10,384 nucleotides of DNA from an uncultured Treponema sp. (GCA_905236315.1 CAJOPO010000296.1:1-10384), one strand, 5' to 3'. Counted from the first letter of the stretch, positions 1 through 7,246 are shown. Numbers and translations: made by a program. Notes: generated by a model from the letters alone, not told the origin.

Positions 1-422
1 GTTGTAATTGTAGTAGTTTTGTCGCATGAAATTTTTAAATAAAGATTTCCATCAATATTCTTTCCATTTATAATTTGAGGAGAAGTCATTACATATTGTT
101 CTATTATATTTGAAAAATTTATATCATCAGAAAGCGTAATCGTAAAATGTTCATATTCATAATCACCATTACTACCCGCTGAATTATAATTACTACCAAT
201 GGCAAACATAGATTCCCTTATGTAAAAAACTTTATATATAGAAGAATTACTCCAATCAGTGATTGAAAGCTCTCTTTCAGAAATATATTTTTCATCATGA
301 TGATTTCTTACAATTTGAAAATCGGAATCTTCATTAACGCCAAATGTACAAGAAAAAAAGATAAAGCAGGAAATAAAAGCAAACAATATTTGTAGTATAC
401 TTAATAATTTTTTACTTTTCAT
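1..422 (-). CDS. Putative lipoprotein, C-terminus beyond the window
   Basis: The frame is open from an ATG at 422 down to base 1 and runs off the left edge, so only about 140 N-terminal residues are visible. It starts MKSKKLLSILQ, followed by a hydrophobic stretch ending FIFFSC, a plausible lipobox with Cys25 as the lipidation site, so a lipid-anchored envelope protein is expected. The mature part is acidic and Asn/Ser/Tyr-rich, with no domain I recognise. An AGGAG Shine-Dalgarno at 429-433 lies six bases before the ATG and overlaps the TAG stop of the upstream PEGA gene, with only nine bases between the genes. It is therefore the eighth gene of the minus-strand run and probably translationally coupled to its neighbour. 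Function unknown. Confidence 0.8.
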   Translation of the reverse strand, partial: MKSKKLLSILQILFAFISCFIFFSCTFGVNEDSDFQIVRNHHDEKYISERELSITDWSNSSIYKVFYIRESMFAIGSNYNSAGSNGDYEYEHFTITLSDDINFSNIIEQYVMTSPQIINGKNIDGNLYLKISCDKTTTIT

Positions 423-431
423 ATTTTTCTC

Positions 432-2339
432 CTAAAAATGATAGCCTGCGACAAGTGCTACAGAAAAAATATTATAAAAACCAAAATATGAATTTCCTTC
501 GGCTACAAGTCCTAAAGATAGATGTTTTTTTATAAGCCTCATATCTATTCCTGCACCATAAGATGCCATCATTCCAGAGTGTCCAGAACATAGCCACGCT
601 CCTGCTCCTACAAAGGCATAGGGATAAAATATTCCAAGTGGTAGCCCAGCTTCCGCTCTTAAAGAAAAATTGAGATTAAAACAATCTTTAAGTGATTGGG
701 TTTTAAAATACCAATTACTAATATGATTATTATCATCGAGAGAAGTTTCTACATAACATGGAGAATTGCCATATTCTGTTATTGTGATAGGGTTAAAACC
801 AAAGCATGGACCTATAGAAAAATATTTATTAAAATCATATAAACCTACAATATTTACAAGTCCACCAAAGTCAGACGAAGGCATACCTTCAAGATATATG
901 CCATCTCTTCCATTTTCGTAACCAAAAATAGTCCTTCTATCTGAACCATTAGAACTTGATTCTTTATCGCTTGAAGTATCATTAGCAATAGATTTTGCAT
1001 TTGACGCTCTGCTAGACCTTTGCGTTTTTGATTTATTTTTAGACTTTGAGTTTTTCTTGCTTTCCTCAGCAATTTCTTTTTGCACAGCAATACGAGCAGA
1101 GCCTAATTCCTTATTTATTTCAGAAGCAGTCCTCTTCGTTTTTACTTCAAAAGATGTTGTCTGTGTTAAACCACCCGCACTCAATGTTACATTATACTTG
1201 CCGTCTGGAATATATATGCCGTTCACCTTGCCATCCCATTCAATGCACTGATTCCAAGTGGTAAAACGTGTATTGCTAGAATAAACGATGGAGGAAGAAC
1301 TATCTGTAACTGTAATAGTTCCTGTTTCTGGAGCCGTTACAGACCAAACAAAATATATAGAACCACAAGATTTTTCGTCAGGGGTAAAACTCTCACTCCT
1401 GCACACAAAATTATTTATTTCAAATTTTGCTTTGCTAAGGCTAAGATTTAGGGTGTGATACTTATTACGCTGTATAACAACTCTTTCCGTTTTATCGTTA
1501 TAACCAAACGAACGACCTGTTATATTATAAGTGCCTTCATCTAGCTCTGTAGTTCCTGTAATAACAGTTGAACCACAATAAACTGTAGCGTTCGAAGGAG
1601 ATGTATAAACTGTTAAATAGCCAGATATTTTCTCTAACGAAAACGTTAAAGTATGCCTATATCCAGTTTCTAATGTAATACTGTTTCTTGCCGTTTGGTA
1701 ATGTGTTTTTTCCACACGTACAGAATATGAACCAGGAGCTAAATCTGTTAAATATAAGGGTGTCGTTCCTTGATATGAACCATTTAAATAAACAGACGCG
1801 CCAGAAACATTTGCACTTACATAAAGACTTGCTGTAGGGATTGTTAAACTTACATATTCCGTAGTTCCAGAATACACATAAACGGTGGTAGAAGCGTCTT
1901 CATATCCTGCTTTAGATATTCTTACCGTATGACTTCCACGAGTTAAGTTATCTACTGTACAAGGAGCAGTTCCTTCATAATGACCATCTATATATACACT
2001 TACACCTGTTAAAGTGCTATTAGTGCAACTTACACGTATAGAACTTGTAGGTATTTTTAAGCTTACAGATTGAGAACTTCCTGCACTAACGTAAACACTT
2101 GTAGAAGCATCATCATATCCAGATTTAGATAGTCGTACATAGTGTGTACCAGGACGTAAATTATATACTGTACAAGGGGCGGTTCCTTTATATGAACCGT
2201 CAACATATACAGATACACCATACAAGCCATAATTTGAACAACTTACATAAAGAGTTCCTGTTTCTTCTTCTGCAACTAAAGCATAATTACAAATGCAAAG
2301 GAATATGGCACATAATAATATTAACTTATTTTTACACAT
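432..2339 (-). CDS. PEGA-repeat / Ig-like / beta-barrel outer-membrane protein
   Basis: 635 aa. Residues 1-24 form a signal peptide (hydrophobic LILLCAIFLCICNYALV, then AEEE). Four PEGA-type repeats follow at about 28-97, 99-168, 170-236 and 239-303, each with the pattern VYxxGxYxGTxP, then L.xGxYxVRxxKxGY. Residues about 306-400 look like an Ig/FlgD-like domain (IEWDGKVNGIYIPDGKYNVTLSA). A Ser/Lys/Asn-rich linker spans 402-470. Residues 471-635 alternate in the manner of an outer-membrane beta-barrel and end on Phe (VAGYHF), as barrel substrates usually do. PEGA domains are known as surface or extracytoplasmic modules; their position here on the periplasmic side of a C-terminal barrel is inference. 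The Shine-Dalgarno is AAGGAAAG just before the ATG. Thirteen bases separate it from the Sel1 gene upstream and nine from the lipoprotein gene downstream. The substrate or partner is not evident. Confidence 0.85.
   Translation of the reverse strand: MCKNKLILLCAIFLCICNYALVAEEETGTLYVSCSNYGLYGVSVYVDGSYKGTAPCTVYNLRPGTHYVRLSKSGYDDASTSVYVSAGSSQSVSLKIPTSSIRVSCTNSTLTGVSVYIDGHYEGTAPCTVDNLTRGSHTVRISKAGYEDASTTVYVYSGTTEYVSLTIPTASLYVSANVSGASVYLNGSYQGTTPLYLTDLAPGSYSVRVEKTHYQTARNSITLETGYRHTLTFSLEKISGYLTVYTSPSNATVYCGSTVITGTTELDEGTYNITGRSFGYNDKTERVVIQRNKYHTLNLSLSKAKFEINNFVCRSESFTPDEKSCGSIYFVWSVTAPETGTITVTDSSSSIVYSSNTRFTTWNQCIEWDGKVNGIYIPDGKYNVTLSAGGLTQTTSFEVKTKRTASEINKELGSARIAVQKEIAEESKKNSKSKNKSKTQRSSRASNAKSIANDTSSDKESSSNGSDRRTIFGYENGRDGIYLEGMPSSDFGGLVNIVGLYDFNKYFSIGPCFGFNPITITEYGNSPCYVETSLDDNNHISNWYFKTQSLKDCFNLNFSLRAEAGLPLGIFYPYAFVGAGAWLCSGHSGMMASYGAGIDMRLIKKHLSLGLVAEGNSYFGFYNIFSVALVAGYHF
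1836..2258 (-). repeat. Tandem PEGA coding repeats 1 and 2
   Basis: The DNA encoding PEGA repeats 1 and 2 is a diverged direct repeat with a 213-base (71-codon) period. Matching words include GTAGAAGC at about 2101 and about 1888, and the GTACAAGG segments at about 2171 and 1958. Repeats 3 and 4 are related only at protein level. This points to a recent duplication of the first two modules. Confidence 0.7.
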
Positions 2340-2352
2340 AGGCTTTCCTTAA

Positions 2353-3894
2353 TTAGTTTTGAAGAGAAGTAAAACAAGAACTTCCATTGCTATACCAAAT
2401 TACAGCTTTAGAATATCCCGACACGACAGAACTTGTGGAACCATTTAATATATCAAGATTATTTTTTGCAGCAACATCGCCTTGCGCTTTTGCCTTTTCA
2501 TATAAAGACTTTGCAGTTGCACGATCTGCATTAACACCTAGCCCATACATATATAATATGCCTAAATTATTTTGTGCCACTGCGTTTCCACCATCGCTTG
2601 CTTTTTTATACCAGTTATAAGCAGTGGAATAACTTTGTTGTCCACCTTTACCCATATCATACATAATGCCAAGATTACATTGGGCAGTTACATTGCCCTG
2701 TTCAGCAGATTTTTGATACCAAGAGATAGCTTGAGTAAAGTCTTGCTTTACACCTCTGCCGTTTTCATACATTACACCAAGATTGTTTTGTGCTATTGCG
2801 TTTCCTTGCTCCGCTGCTTTTTGATATAATTCAAATGCTTTTTCATAATCTTGAACAACGCCTTTTGCATTTTCATACATAAAGCCAAGATTAGTTTGGG
2901 CAGTAGCATTTTGGGTGGCAGCTTTTTCATACCAAACAACAGCCATTGCTAAATCTGTGTTTACACCTATTCCATTTTCGTACATTAAACCAAGATTTGT
3001 CTGAGCTAAAACATTATTTTGACATGCGGCCTTCTTATACCAACTCATTGCTGTAGCATAATTTTTGCTAGTTCCTAAGCCCAAACAGTACATATCGCCT
3101 AGTCTATTTTGCACATATGCAGTTTTATATTTTGACGCCTTTTTGTAATACTTTAGAGCGGTTTTATAATCTTTTTTATTATATGCTTCATCTGCAAGTT
3201 TTACATTTTCATTTAATTCATTAAGAGATTTTTCATCTAGGTCTAGAGTATTATTTGGAATTGTAGTAATAACACTTGCACTTTGATGTAACTTTAGTGC
3301 TGAACAAATTGAAGCTGTTGCAGTATCACAGCCACCAAATACAGCATAAAGTTCGTTTACAGTTTCATATTTTTCCGTTTTTGTGTACGCAATGCGTTTG
3401 CCACTTTGTATATTATATAATCCTAGTGATAGATAATATATTGTGCTACTTTTTCTGTATACAATGGGAATAAGTGCATATTGTGCACTAGATGATATTT
3501 CTGTTATAGCAGCATTGTCTGCATAATTTGAAATACTTGTAGTTTGTAAAAAATTATATAAGGCATCTGATTTTTCATCATCATAAAATGCTTTTACATT
3601 TTCATAAGAATTAAAATTTTCTACAAGGGCATCTTGAATATTTACAATAAGGTCTCTTTTATTTGAAGTATTTATATTGCTAAGTTTAGGTGTAAGAACC
3701 AAAATTTTTAACTCACCTTCAGTATTTTCGTCACCTGCTGTACCTAAAACACGCAAGGCTAAAGATTTAGAAGAAGCATCAGTTAAGGCATTTATTCCTA
3801 CAAAAGTAGGTTGGTTGTCTTCTGCGAAAATCGAAAATGCAGAAAAGACTAAAAGGAGTAATGGAAATGCTTTATGTTTATATGATGAAATCAT
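2353..3894 (-). CDS. Secreted Sel1-repeat protein with possible CsgG/TolB-like N-terminal domain
   Basis: 513 aa. Residues 1-24 are a signal peptide (LLLLVFSAFSIFA, then EDNQ) without a lipobox, so a periplasmic protein is expected. Residues about 60-205 (ELKILVLTPKL..., then YALIPIVYRK...YYLSLGLYNIQSGKRIAY) resemble the strand-helix order of CsgG/LpoB/TolB-N-like domains in spirochaete envelope proteins; this assignment is tentative. A TPR-like hairpin at 231-258 leads into six Sel1 repeats (about 259-474, consensus AQxNLGxMYENGxGVxQDYxxAxxWYxKAAEQGN) and a truncated seventh (475-484). Sel1 solenoids bind other proteins. The 29-residue Ser/Tyr-rich tail ends in CFTSLQN. An AGGGG Shine-Dalgarno overlaps the upstream TAG stop, with an eight-base gap, so coupling with the paralogue upstream is likely. 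Confidence 0.85.
   Translation of the reverse strand: MISSYKHKAFPLLLLVFSAFSIFAEDNQPTFVGINALTDASSKSLALRVLGTAGDENTEGELKILVLTPKLSNINTSNKRDLIVNIQDALVENFNSYENVKAFYDDEKSDALYNFLQTTSISNYADNAAITEISSSAQYALIPIVYRKSSTIYYLSLGLYNIQSGKRIAYTKTEKYETVNELYAVFGGCDTATASICSALKLHQSASVITTIPNNTLDLDEKSLNELNENVKLADEAYNKKDYKTALKYYKKASKYKTAYVQNRLGDMYCLGLGTSKNYATAMSWYKKAACQNNVLAQTNLGLMYENGIGVNTDLAMAVVWYEKAATQNATAQTNLGFMYENAKGVVQDYEKAFELYQKAAEQGNAIAQNNLGVMYENGRGVKQDFTQAISWYQKSAEQGNVTAQCNLGIMYDMGKGGQQSYSTAYNWYKKASDGGNAVAQNNLGILYMYGLGVNADRATAKSLYEKAKAQGDVAAKNNLDILNGSTSSVVSGYSKAVIWYSNGSSCFTSLQN
2443..3120 (-). repeat. Sel1 coding repeat array, 108-base period
   Basis: Six 36-codon Sel1 units and a partial seventh are tandemly encoded. 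Unit 2 is one codon short: AATQNATAQ where the others have AAEQGNAIAQ, so the Gly is missing. The DNA copies have diverged enough that the array is recognisable mainly at protein level. Confidence 0.8.
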
Positions 3895-3902
3895 CTTTTC
3901 CC

Positions 3903-4475
3903 CTAATCATAATCATATTTTGTGTAATATCTTATTTCCTCTGACTCATCATGACCATCATCTATCACTCTGTGTTCTACATAGTATAAAGAGTCAAAAT
4001 TATTTTCTAAAACCTTTAAAAGATTACTGTCGGATATAAACATAAGTGTATATACCCGACCTGCATTATCATAATAGACATCAAATAAATCTACTAAAGA
4101 GGATATTTCAGGAAAGTTACAATAATATTCTGTACAAGATGTTCCATCGTCAGAAATATAACTAGACATAGAGAAATTTAAATAGTCATAATAGCGCAAT
4201 AATGCATCTTGCATAGAGCGAAATAATGATTCTCCACTTCCTGAAACAAAATAGCCCTTTTCATAAGCATCTGTTACGCCAAAAACTTCTGCCTCTTTAG
4301 TAATAAAAGACGTACCTGCGATAGTTGCCCACTTGGGTCTACTTGCATTTTTTGTCTGGCTCTTACCTGTAAGGCGTTCTACATTTAAAGACTTTCTTGT
4401 ACCGCTACTATTTTGAGCTATAACAATTACAGGTAGGGTAATGAATAATAAAATGGCAATGGCTTTTTTATACAT
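3903..4475 (-). CDS. Exported LPP20-like paralogue 3 (no lipid anchor)
   Basis: 190 aa. The third and most diverged of three tandem paralogues. Shared landmarks are RPKWA (46-50), SFITKEA (56-62), GYFVSG (74-79) and VYTLMFISDSNL (141-152), equivalent to segments of the two genes upstream. Unlike them it has no Cys at the end of its signal peptide (LLFITLPVIVIA, then QNSS), so it should be cleaved by signal peptidase I and released into the periplasm. It also lacks the ARxDAR helix motif and the GSR-IDSFEA stretch, and has an acidic, Tyr-rich tail (EEIRYYTKYDYD) of its own. The family placement is LPP20-type (as in Helicobacter Lpp20 and Vibrio FlgP), by motif resemblance only. A GGAGAATGT leader precedes the ATG; the AGGAG overlaps the TAG of the gene upstream. 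Confidence 0.8.
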   Translation of the reverse strand: MYKKAIAILLFITLPVIVIAQNSSGTRKSLNVERLTGKSQTKNASRPKWATIAGTSFITKEAEVFGVTDAYEKGYFVSGSGESLFRSMQDALLRYYDYLNFSMSSYISDDGTSCTEYYCNFPEISSLVDLFDVYYDNAGRVYTLMFISDSNLLKVLENNFDSLYYVEHRVIDDGHDESEEIRYYTKYDYD

Positions 4476-4483
4476 ACATTCTC

Positions 4484-4909
4484 CTAATTTGCAAAAGTCT
4501 TTTTTGCGTCTTTTTCTGATATAAACATTAGTATGTATATATTTCCATTTTCTGCTTCAAAACTGTCTATTATCCTAGAGCCGTATATTTTTATACTGTC
4601 ACTATCTGTATTTTCTTTGCCGTATTGTTCAGTGCAATATGATATGAGGTTTTTACGTGCATCTATTCTTGCCCCTTCTTGTGAAGAGCCACGACCAGAA
4701 GCATAAAAGCCTTTTGTTCCGTTTGAATATCCGTCTATATATATGCTTTCTTCTTTGGAAGTAAACTGACAATACGCCCAAGTAGGAAGTCCCTGTGCTT
4801 TGTTTTGTTCGATTTGTTCATAATTAATGTAAGAATTGTTATTGCTCGCACAGGCAAAAATATTTATAAACAAAAAAAACATACTTAATGATAACAAAAT
4901 CTTACGCAT
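4484..4909 (-). CDS. LPP20-like lipoprotein paralogue 2
   Basis: 141 aa. The signal peptide ends NIFAC, so Cys20 is the predicted lipidated residue. The compact core has LPTWA (41-45), FTSKE (49-53), GFYASG (67-72), ARIDARKNL (80-88) and SRIIDSFEAENGNIYILMF (111-129), closely matching the 195-aa paralogue upstream but ending right after ISEKDA without that protein's C-terminal helix. The LPP20 family holds outer-membrane-associated lipoproteins, some supporting the flagellar outer-membrane ring (FlgP); any flagellar role here is speculation. AGGAG at 4916-4920 lies six bases before the ATG and directly follows the T-run of an intrinsic terminator, so expression probably depends on read-through. 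The next gene starts nine bases after its last coding base. Confidence 0.83.
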   Translation of the reverse strand: MRKILLSLSMFFLFINIFACASNNNSYINYEQIEQNKAQGLPTWAYCQFTSKEESIYIDGYSNGTKGFYASGRGSSQEGARIDARKNLISYCTEQYGKENTDSDSIKIYGSRIIDSFEAENGNIYILMFISEKDAKKTFAN

Positions 4910-4920
4910 AACTATCTCCT

Positions 4921-4965
4921 AAAAAGCGGTCCTTATGGAAAATTAGGATAAACCATAAGAACCGC
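4921..4965 (-). terminator. Intra-operon intrinsic terminator / attenuator-like hairpin
   Basis: Read on the minus strand, arms 4953-4965 and 4926-4938 form a 13-bp stem with one G-U pair (GCGGTTCTTATGG with CCATAAGGACCGC). The loop is 14 bases (4939-4952), and five T residues follow at once (4921-4925). It sits in the 63-base gap after the 195-aa paralogue. On the plus strand it is followed by A residues, so it should act only on minus-strand transcripts. Because genes continue closely downstream, partial termination that favours the upstream genes is the likeliest role. Confidence 0.85.
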
Positions 4966-4972
4966 AAAAAAC

Positions 4973-5560
4973 TTATTCGTTTGAAACAGTAGCTGTTTCT
5001 GATAATTCTTTAGCCTTTGCTTCTAGCATTTCTAACATTAGTTTAGAAACCTCTGAATCAAGACTTTCGCTTGCCTTTATACTTTTTGCTAAGTCACTAT
5101 CTGATATAAACATTAAAACATAAATAGTTCCGTCATCTGCTTCAAAACTATCAATAGGTCTAGAACCTTTTATAAGACTATCAACTGTTTCAACAGTTAA
5201 TCCTGCATAGTCATGTCCATTATCAGCAGCATAACTAGTTGATTCTGTCTTTATATATTCAGTTAATCTACTTCTAGCATCCATTCTTGCAGCAGCCTGT
5301 GTAGCACGAGCATCTCCTCTTTTTGCATTTCCAGAAGCAAAATAACCACTTTCAGGAGCAACATATCCATCCCCTGTCATAAATTGAGTAGCCTCTTTTG
5401 ATGTAAAGGTAGAACCAGCTGCCGTAGCCCACTTAGGACGCCCTGCTTCTACAGCTTGCTTAGAACCTGCAAGAGCGTTTGCATTGTTTTCTGTACTCTT
5501 ACAACCTACAGCCATAACCAAAGCCATTGCAGTAAGAACTGCAAACAAAATCTTTTTCAT
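4973..5560 (-). CDS. LPP20-like lipoprotein paralogue 1
   Basis: 195 aa. The signal peptide ends VMAVGC, giving a lipobox with Cys20. Landmarks are RPKWA (41-45), FTSKEA (52-57), SGYFASG (71-77), an Ala/Arg-rich helix with ARMDARSRL (91-99), SRPIDSFEADDGTIYVLMF (133-151) and ISDSDL (152-157), then a charged C-terminal helix (about 160-190) missing from the shorter paralogue. This is the best-preserved of the three. It fits the LPP20-type lipoprotein family, whose members sit in or near the outer membrane; the precise job is unknown. AGGAG lies six bases before the ATG. A 53-base gap separates it from the gene upstream and a strong terminator follows its stop, so it may be the most abundant product of the operon. 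Confidence 0.87.
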   Translation of the reverse strand: MKKILFAVLTAMALVMAVGCKSTENNANALAGSKQAVEAGRPKWATAAGSTFTSKEATQFMTGDGYVAPESGYFASGNAKRGDARATQAAARMDARSRLTEYIKTESTSYAADNGHDYAGLTVETVDSLIKGSRPIDSFEADDGTIYVLMFISDSDLAKSIKASESLDSEVSKLMLEMLEAKAKELSETATVSNE

Positions 5561-5584
5561 AGTTTTCTCCTAAAAATATTTATT

Positions 5585-5600
5585 CCCCATATAAATGAGG
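5585..5600 (-). terminator. Weak hairpin before the first paralogue gene
   Basis: On the minus strand CCTCAT-TTAT-ATGGGG forms a six-bp stem with one T-G pair and a four-base loop. It is followed by AATAAATATTTTT and then the AGGAG of the next gene. It is short and its T-run is eight bases away, so it is at most a weak terminator or an mRNA-stabilising hairpin. Confidence 0.3.
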
Positions 5601-5613
5601 TAAAAAAACAAAG

Positions 5614-6843
5614 TTATTGATACATTTGACCAATAATAGCGACAGCAAATCCGCCTACCCATGTAATACAAGATACTGGGATTGTTACACCTGTACCTAT
5701 TACACCAACTACACCAGATGTATAAGTTGCATCAGCAGACGCAGAACGGCTCACAGACATTGAATTGTCATAAGTATCTACTACAGACCTTTTTACATGA
5801 ACCATATCTTCGCTTACAAAGCCTTCATAAGTATTTTCTTCAAGCTTAGTCACCTTTATTGAATTATCTGTTAAAGGAATATGATATTCAGGATAATACT
5901 TTATTGCATTTTCTTCTTTTGCCTCTTCAAATTTCTGTTTTGCAGTATTAAAACTAGGCATAAGCCAATACTGATTATTATCTTCTCCCCAACCAGTACC
6001 ACCTGTTGCAAGTTGATAGCCACCTGCAAAGTTCACAAAGGAATAACCCACGCACTTAATAAGATTCCATACTGTGCTTCCTGCAATTACAAAGGGCTTG
6101 CCTAAAAAAGAATAGGCAATATATTGTCCGTTAGCTGTGCTATTAACTTCTATTTCCTCTGTAGTCATTTCCAGTTTATAAGATTTACCCACAGCTTCAT
6201 CTTTTTCTTCATCAAACTCTACATCTGGTGGATTTACAACAGAATATAAGGTAAGGGCAAGAACCTCTTCAAAAAGTTCTTCATCTTCAGGAGCAAAATC
6301 ATCTCCTGTAAACACAGTAGAGGACGAAGCTGAAGAAATAGCCCTACCATTTTTATCTGCCTTAAAAGACTTGCTACCTAATACCCTAGTGTCATAATAA
6401 AGTTCTCTATTTGAGATTTCCCCATTCTTTGACATTTCTCCAATATCAGTAACAACGGTTTCTATAAGGGTGTAGGTTATATCAAAACTTTCCTTTTTCT
6501 TATCAACCTTTTGAGCTACAAAAGAATGTGCAGTTTCTTCAATTATATATGATATAGAATTTCCATTATCTTGGGTTTTTGTTTCGGAGGCAGTAATTAT
6601 GTGTCCTGCATTAGAAAGGTCATGATAAGTAGAATTTACAAAACTCTTTTCCTTGCCACTACTTCCGTCTTTACCTTGCTTAGTTTCTACATAGGTTTCT
6701 GATACAAGAACTCCATCTTCATAAAATTTATCTGATGTTTTAACATAGGTACTAACACAGGAAACAAAAAATAACGGACTAAGACACACAAAGACAAGCA
6801 CATAGAAAAAAGCAGTATTCTTTTTATTAAGAATGTACAGCAC
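5614..6843 (-). CDS. Large lipoprotein of unknown function with two hydrophobic segments
   Basis: 409 aa, starting at GTG (6841-6843). An in-frame TAA lies a few codons upstream, and AGGAGG sits four bases before the GTG, so no other start fits. The N-terminus has a hydrophobic region ending FFVSC (lipobox, Cys29). The mature protein is acidic and Ser/Thr-rich to about residue 240, with beta-rich segments full of alternating Thr/Ser/Val. Two hydrophobic Gly-rich segments lie at about 243-277 (FVIAGSTVWNLIKCVGYSF) and about 376-406 (GVVGVIGTGVTIPVSCITWV, then GGFAVAIIG), which could insert in or lie on a membrane. I recognise no family. It is the second gene of the minus-strand run, 31 bases after the phase-tract lipoprotein gene, with no terminator between. 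Confidence 0.82.
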   Translation of the reverse strand: MLYILNKKNTAFFYVLVFVCLSPLFFVSCVSTYVKTSDKFYEDGVLVSETYVETKQGKDGSSGKEKSFVNSTYHDLSNAGHIITASETKTQDNGNSISYIIEETAHSFVAQKVDKKKESFDITYTLIETVVTDIGEMSKNGEISNRELYYDTRVLGSKSFKADKNGRAISSASSSTVFTGDDFAPEDEELFEEVLALTLYSVVNPPDVEFDEEKDEAVGKSYKLEMTTEEIEVNSTANGQYIAYSFLGKPFVIAGSTVWNLIKCVGYSFVNFAGGYQLATGGTGWGEDNNQYWLMPSFNTAKQKFEEAKEENAIKYYPEYHIPLTDNSIKVTKLEENTYEGFVSEDMVHVKRSVVDTYDNSMSVSRSASADATYTSGVVGVIGTGVTIPVSCITWVGGFAVAIIGQMYQ

Positions 6844-6874
6844 AAAGCCTCCTCTTTACTCTTATTAAAATGTA

Positions 6875-7246
6875 TTAATATAAAAATTGTATTACTTTGA
6901 TAGAATCATAATATTTTGGATATACTCCAGTAGCAGCGGTGTAAGAATAACTGTAATAACTTTCTCCATGCCCTGTCCAAGTAACTGAATATTTACTACC
7001 AGGATAAAAGGTAAATTCATCTTCGTCAGCATCGTTTTTAGGTCTAACTGTAATAGAACCTTTTCCATAAGCACTATGCTGAAAAGTCCATGTAGACTTT
7101 GTAGTAAACATATTCTCGCAAGACGAAAAAAGCATTACAAAGGCAAACAAGCTAGACACAAATGCAAACTTAGCAAACTTTCTAAATCTTAATTTTTTTG
7201 TTGAAACATACTTGTATGTATGTATGTATGTATGTACACCCCTCAT
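6875..7246 (-). CDS. Small lipoprotein with a tetranucleotide tract in its first codons
   Basis: 123 aa from the ATG at 7246, which lies seven bases after the inner AGGAG of AGGAGGAGA (7253-7261). An in-frame ATG at 7252 is too close to that site, and a GTG at 7270 would lie upstream of it. The product begins MRGVHTYIHTYKYVST, so the first residues are encoded by six TACA units. A basic stretch (KKLRFRKFAKF) and hydrophobic core follow, ending MLFSSC, a lipobox with Cys43. The mature part is only about 80 residues and beta-rich (TWTFQHSAYGKGSITVRP, then YSVTWTG, then SYYSYSYTAATG); no family recognised. It is the first gene of the minus operon, driven by the promoter at 7289-7317. No start codon lies between the repeat and the signal peptide, so loss or gain of one repeat unit would switch it off. 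Confidence 0.78.
   Translation of the reverse strand: MRGVHTYIHTYKYVSTKKLRFRKFAKFAFVSSLFAFVMLFSSCENMFTTKSTWTFQHSAYGKGSITVRPKNDADEDEFTFYPGSKYSVTWTGHGESYYSYSYTAATGVYPKYYDSIKVIQFLY
7193..7199 (-). repeat. A7 homopolymer in the small lipoprotein gene
   Basis: Seven A residues in the coding strand (within ACAAAAAAATTA), right after the tetranucleotide tract and before the signal-peptide core. It is a second possible slippage site in the same 5' coding region. Confidence 0.6.
7213..7236 (-). repeat. Tetranucleotide microsatellite, six perfect TACA units in coding sequence
   Basis: Plus-strand TGTA repeated six times without error (24 bases), coding as HTYIHTYK-type residues on the minus strand. 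The unit length is not a multiple of three, so each unit gained or lost shifts the reading frame. Tracts of this kind in the 5' end of surface-protein genes are the known basis of phase variation in, for example, Haemophilus. Confidence 0.9.

Noticed and set aside
3677-4039. A 120-codon open frame on the plus strand
   Set aside because: It lies antisense across the start of the Sel1 gene and the end of the third paralogue, has no ribosome site, and reads as low-quality protein. It is a shadow of two well-supported genes.
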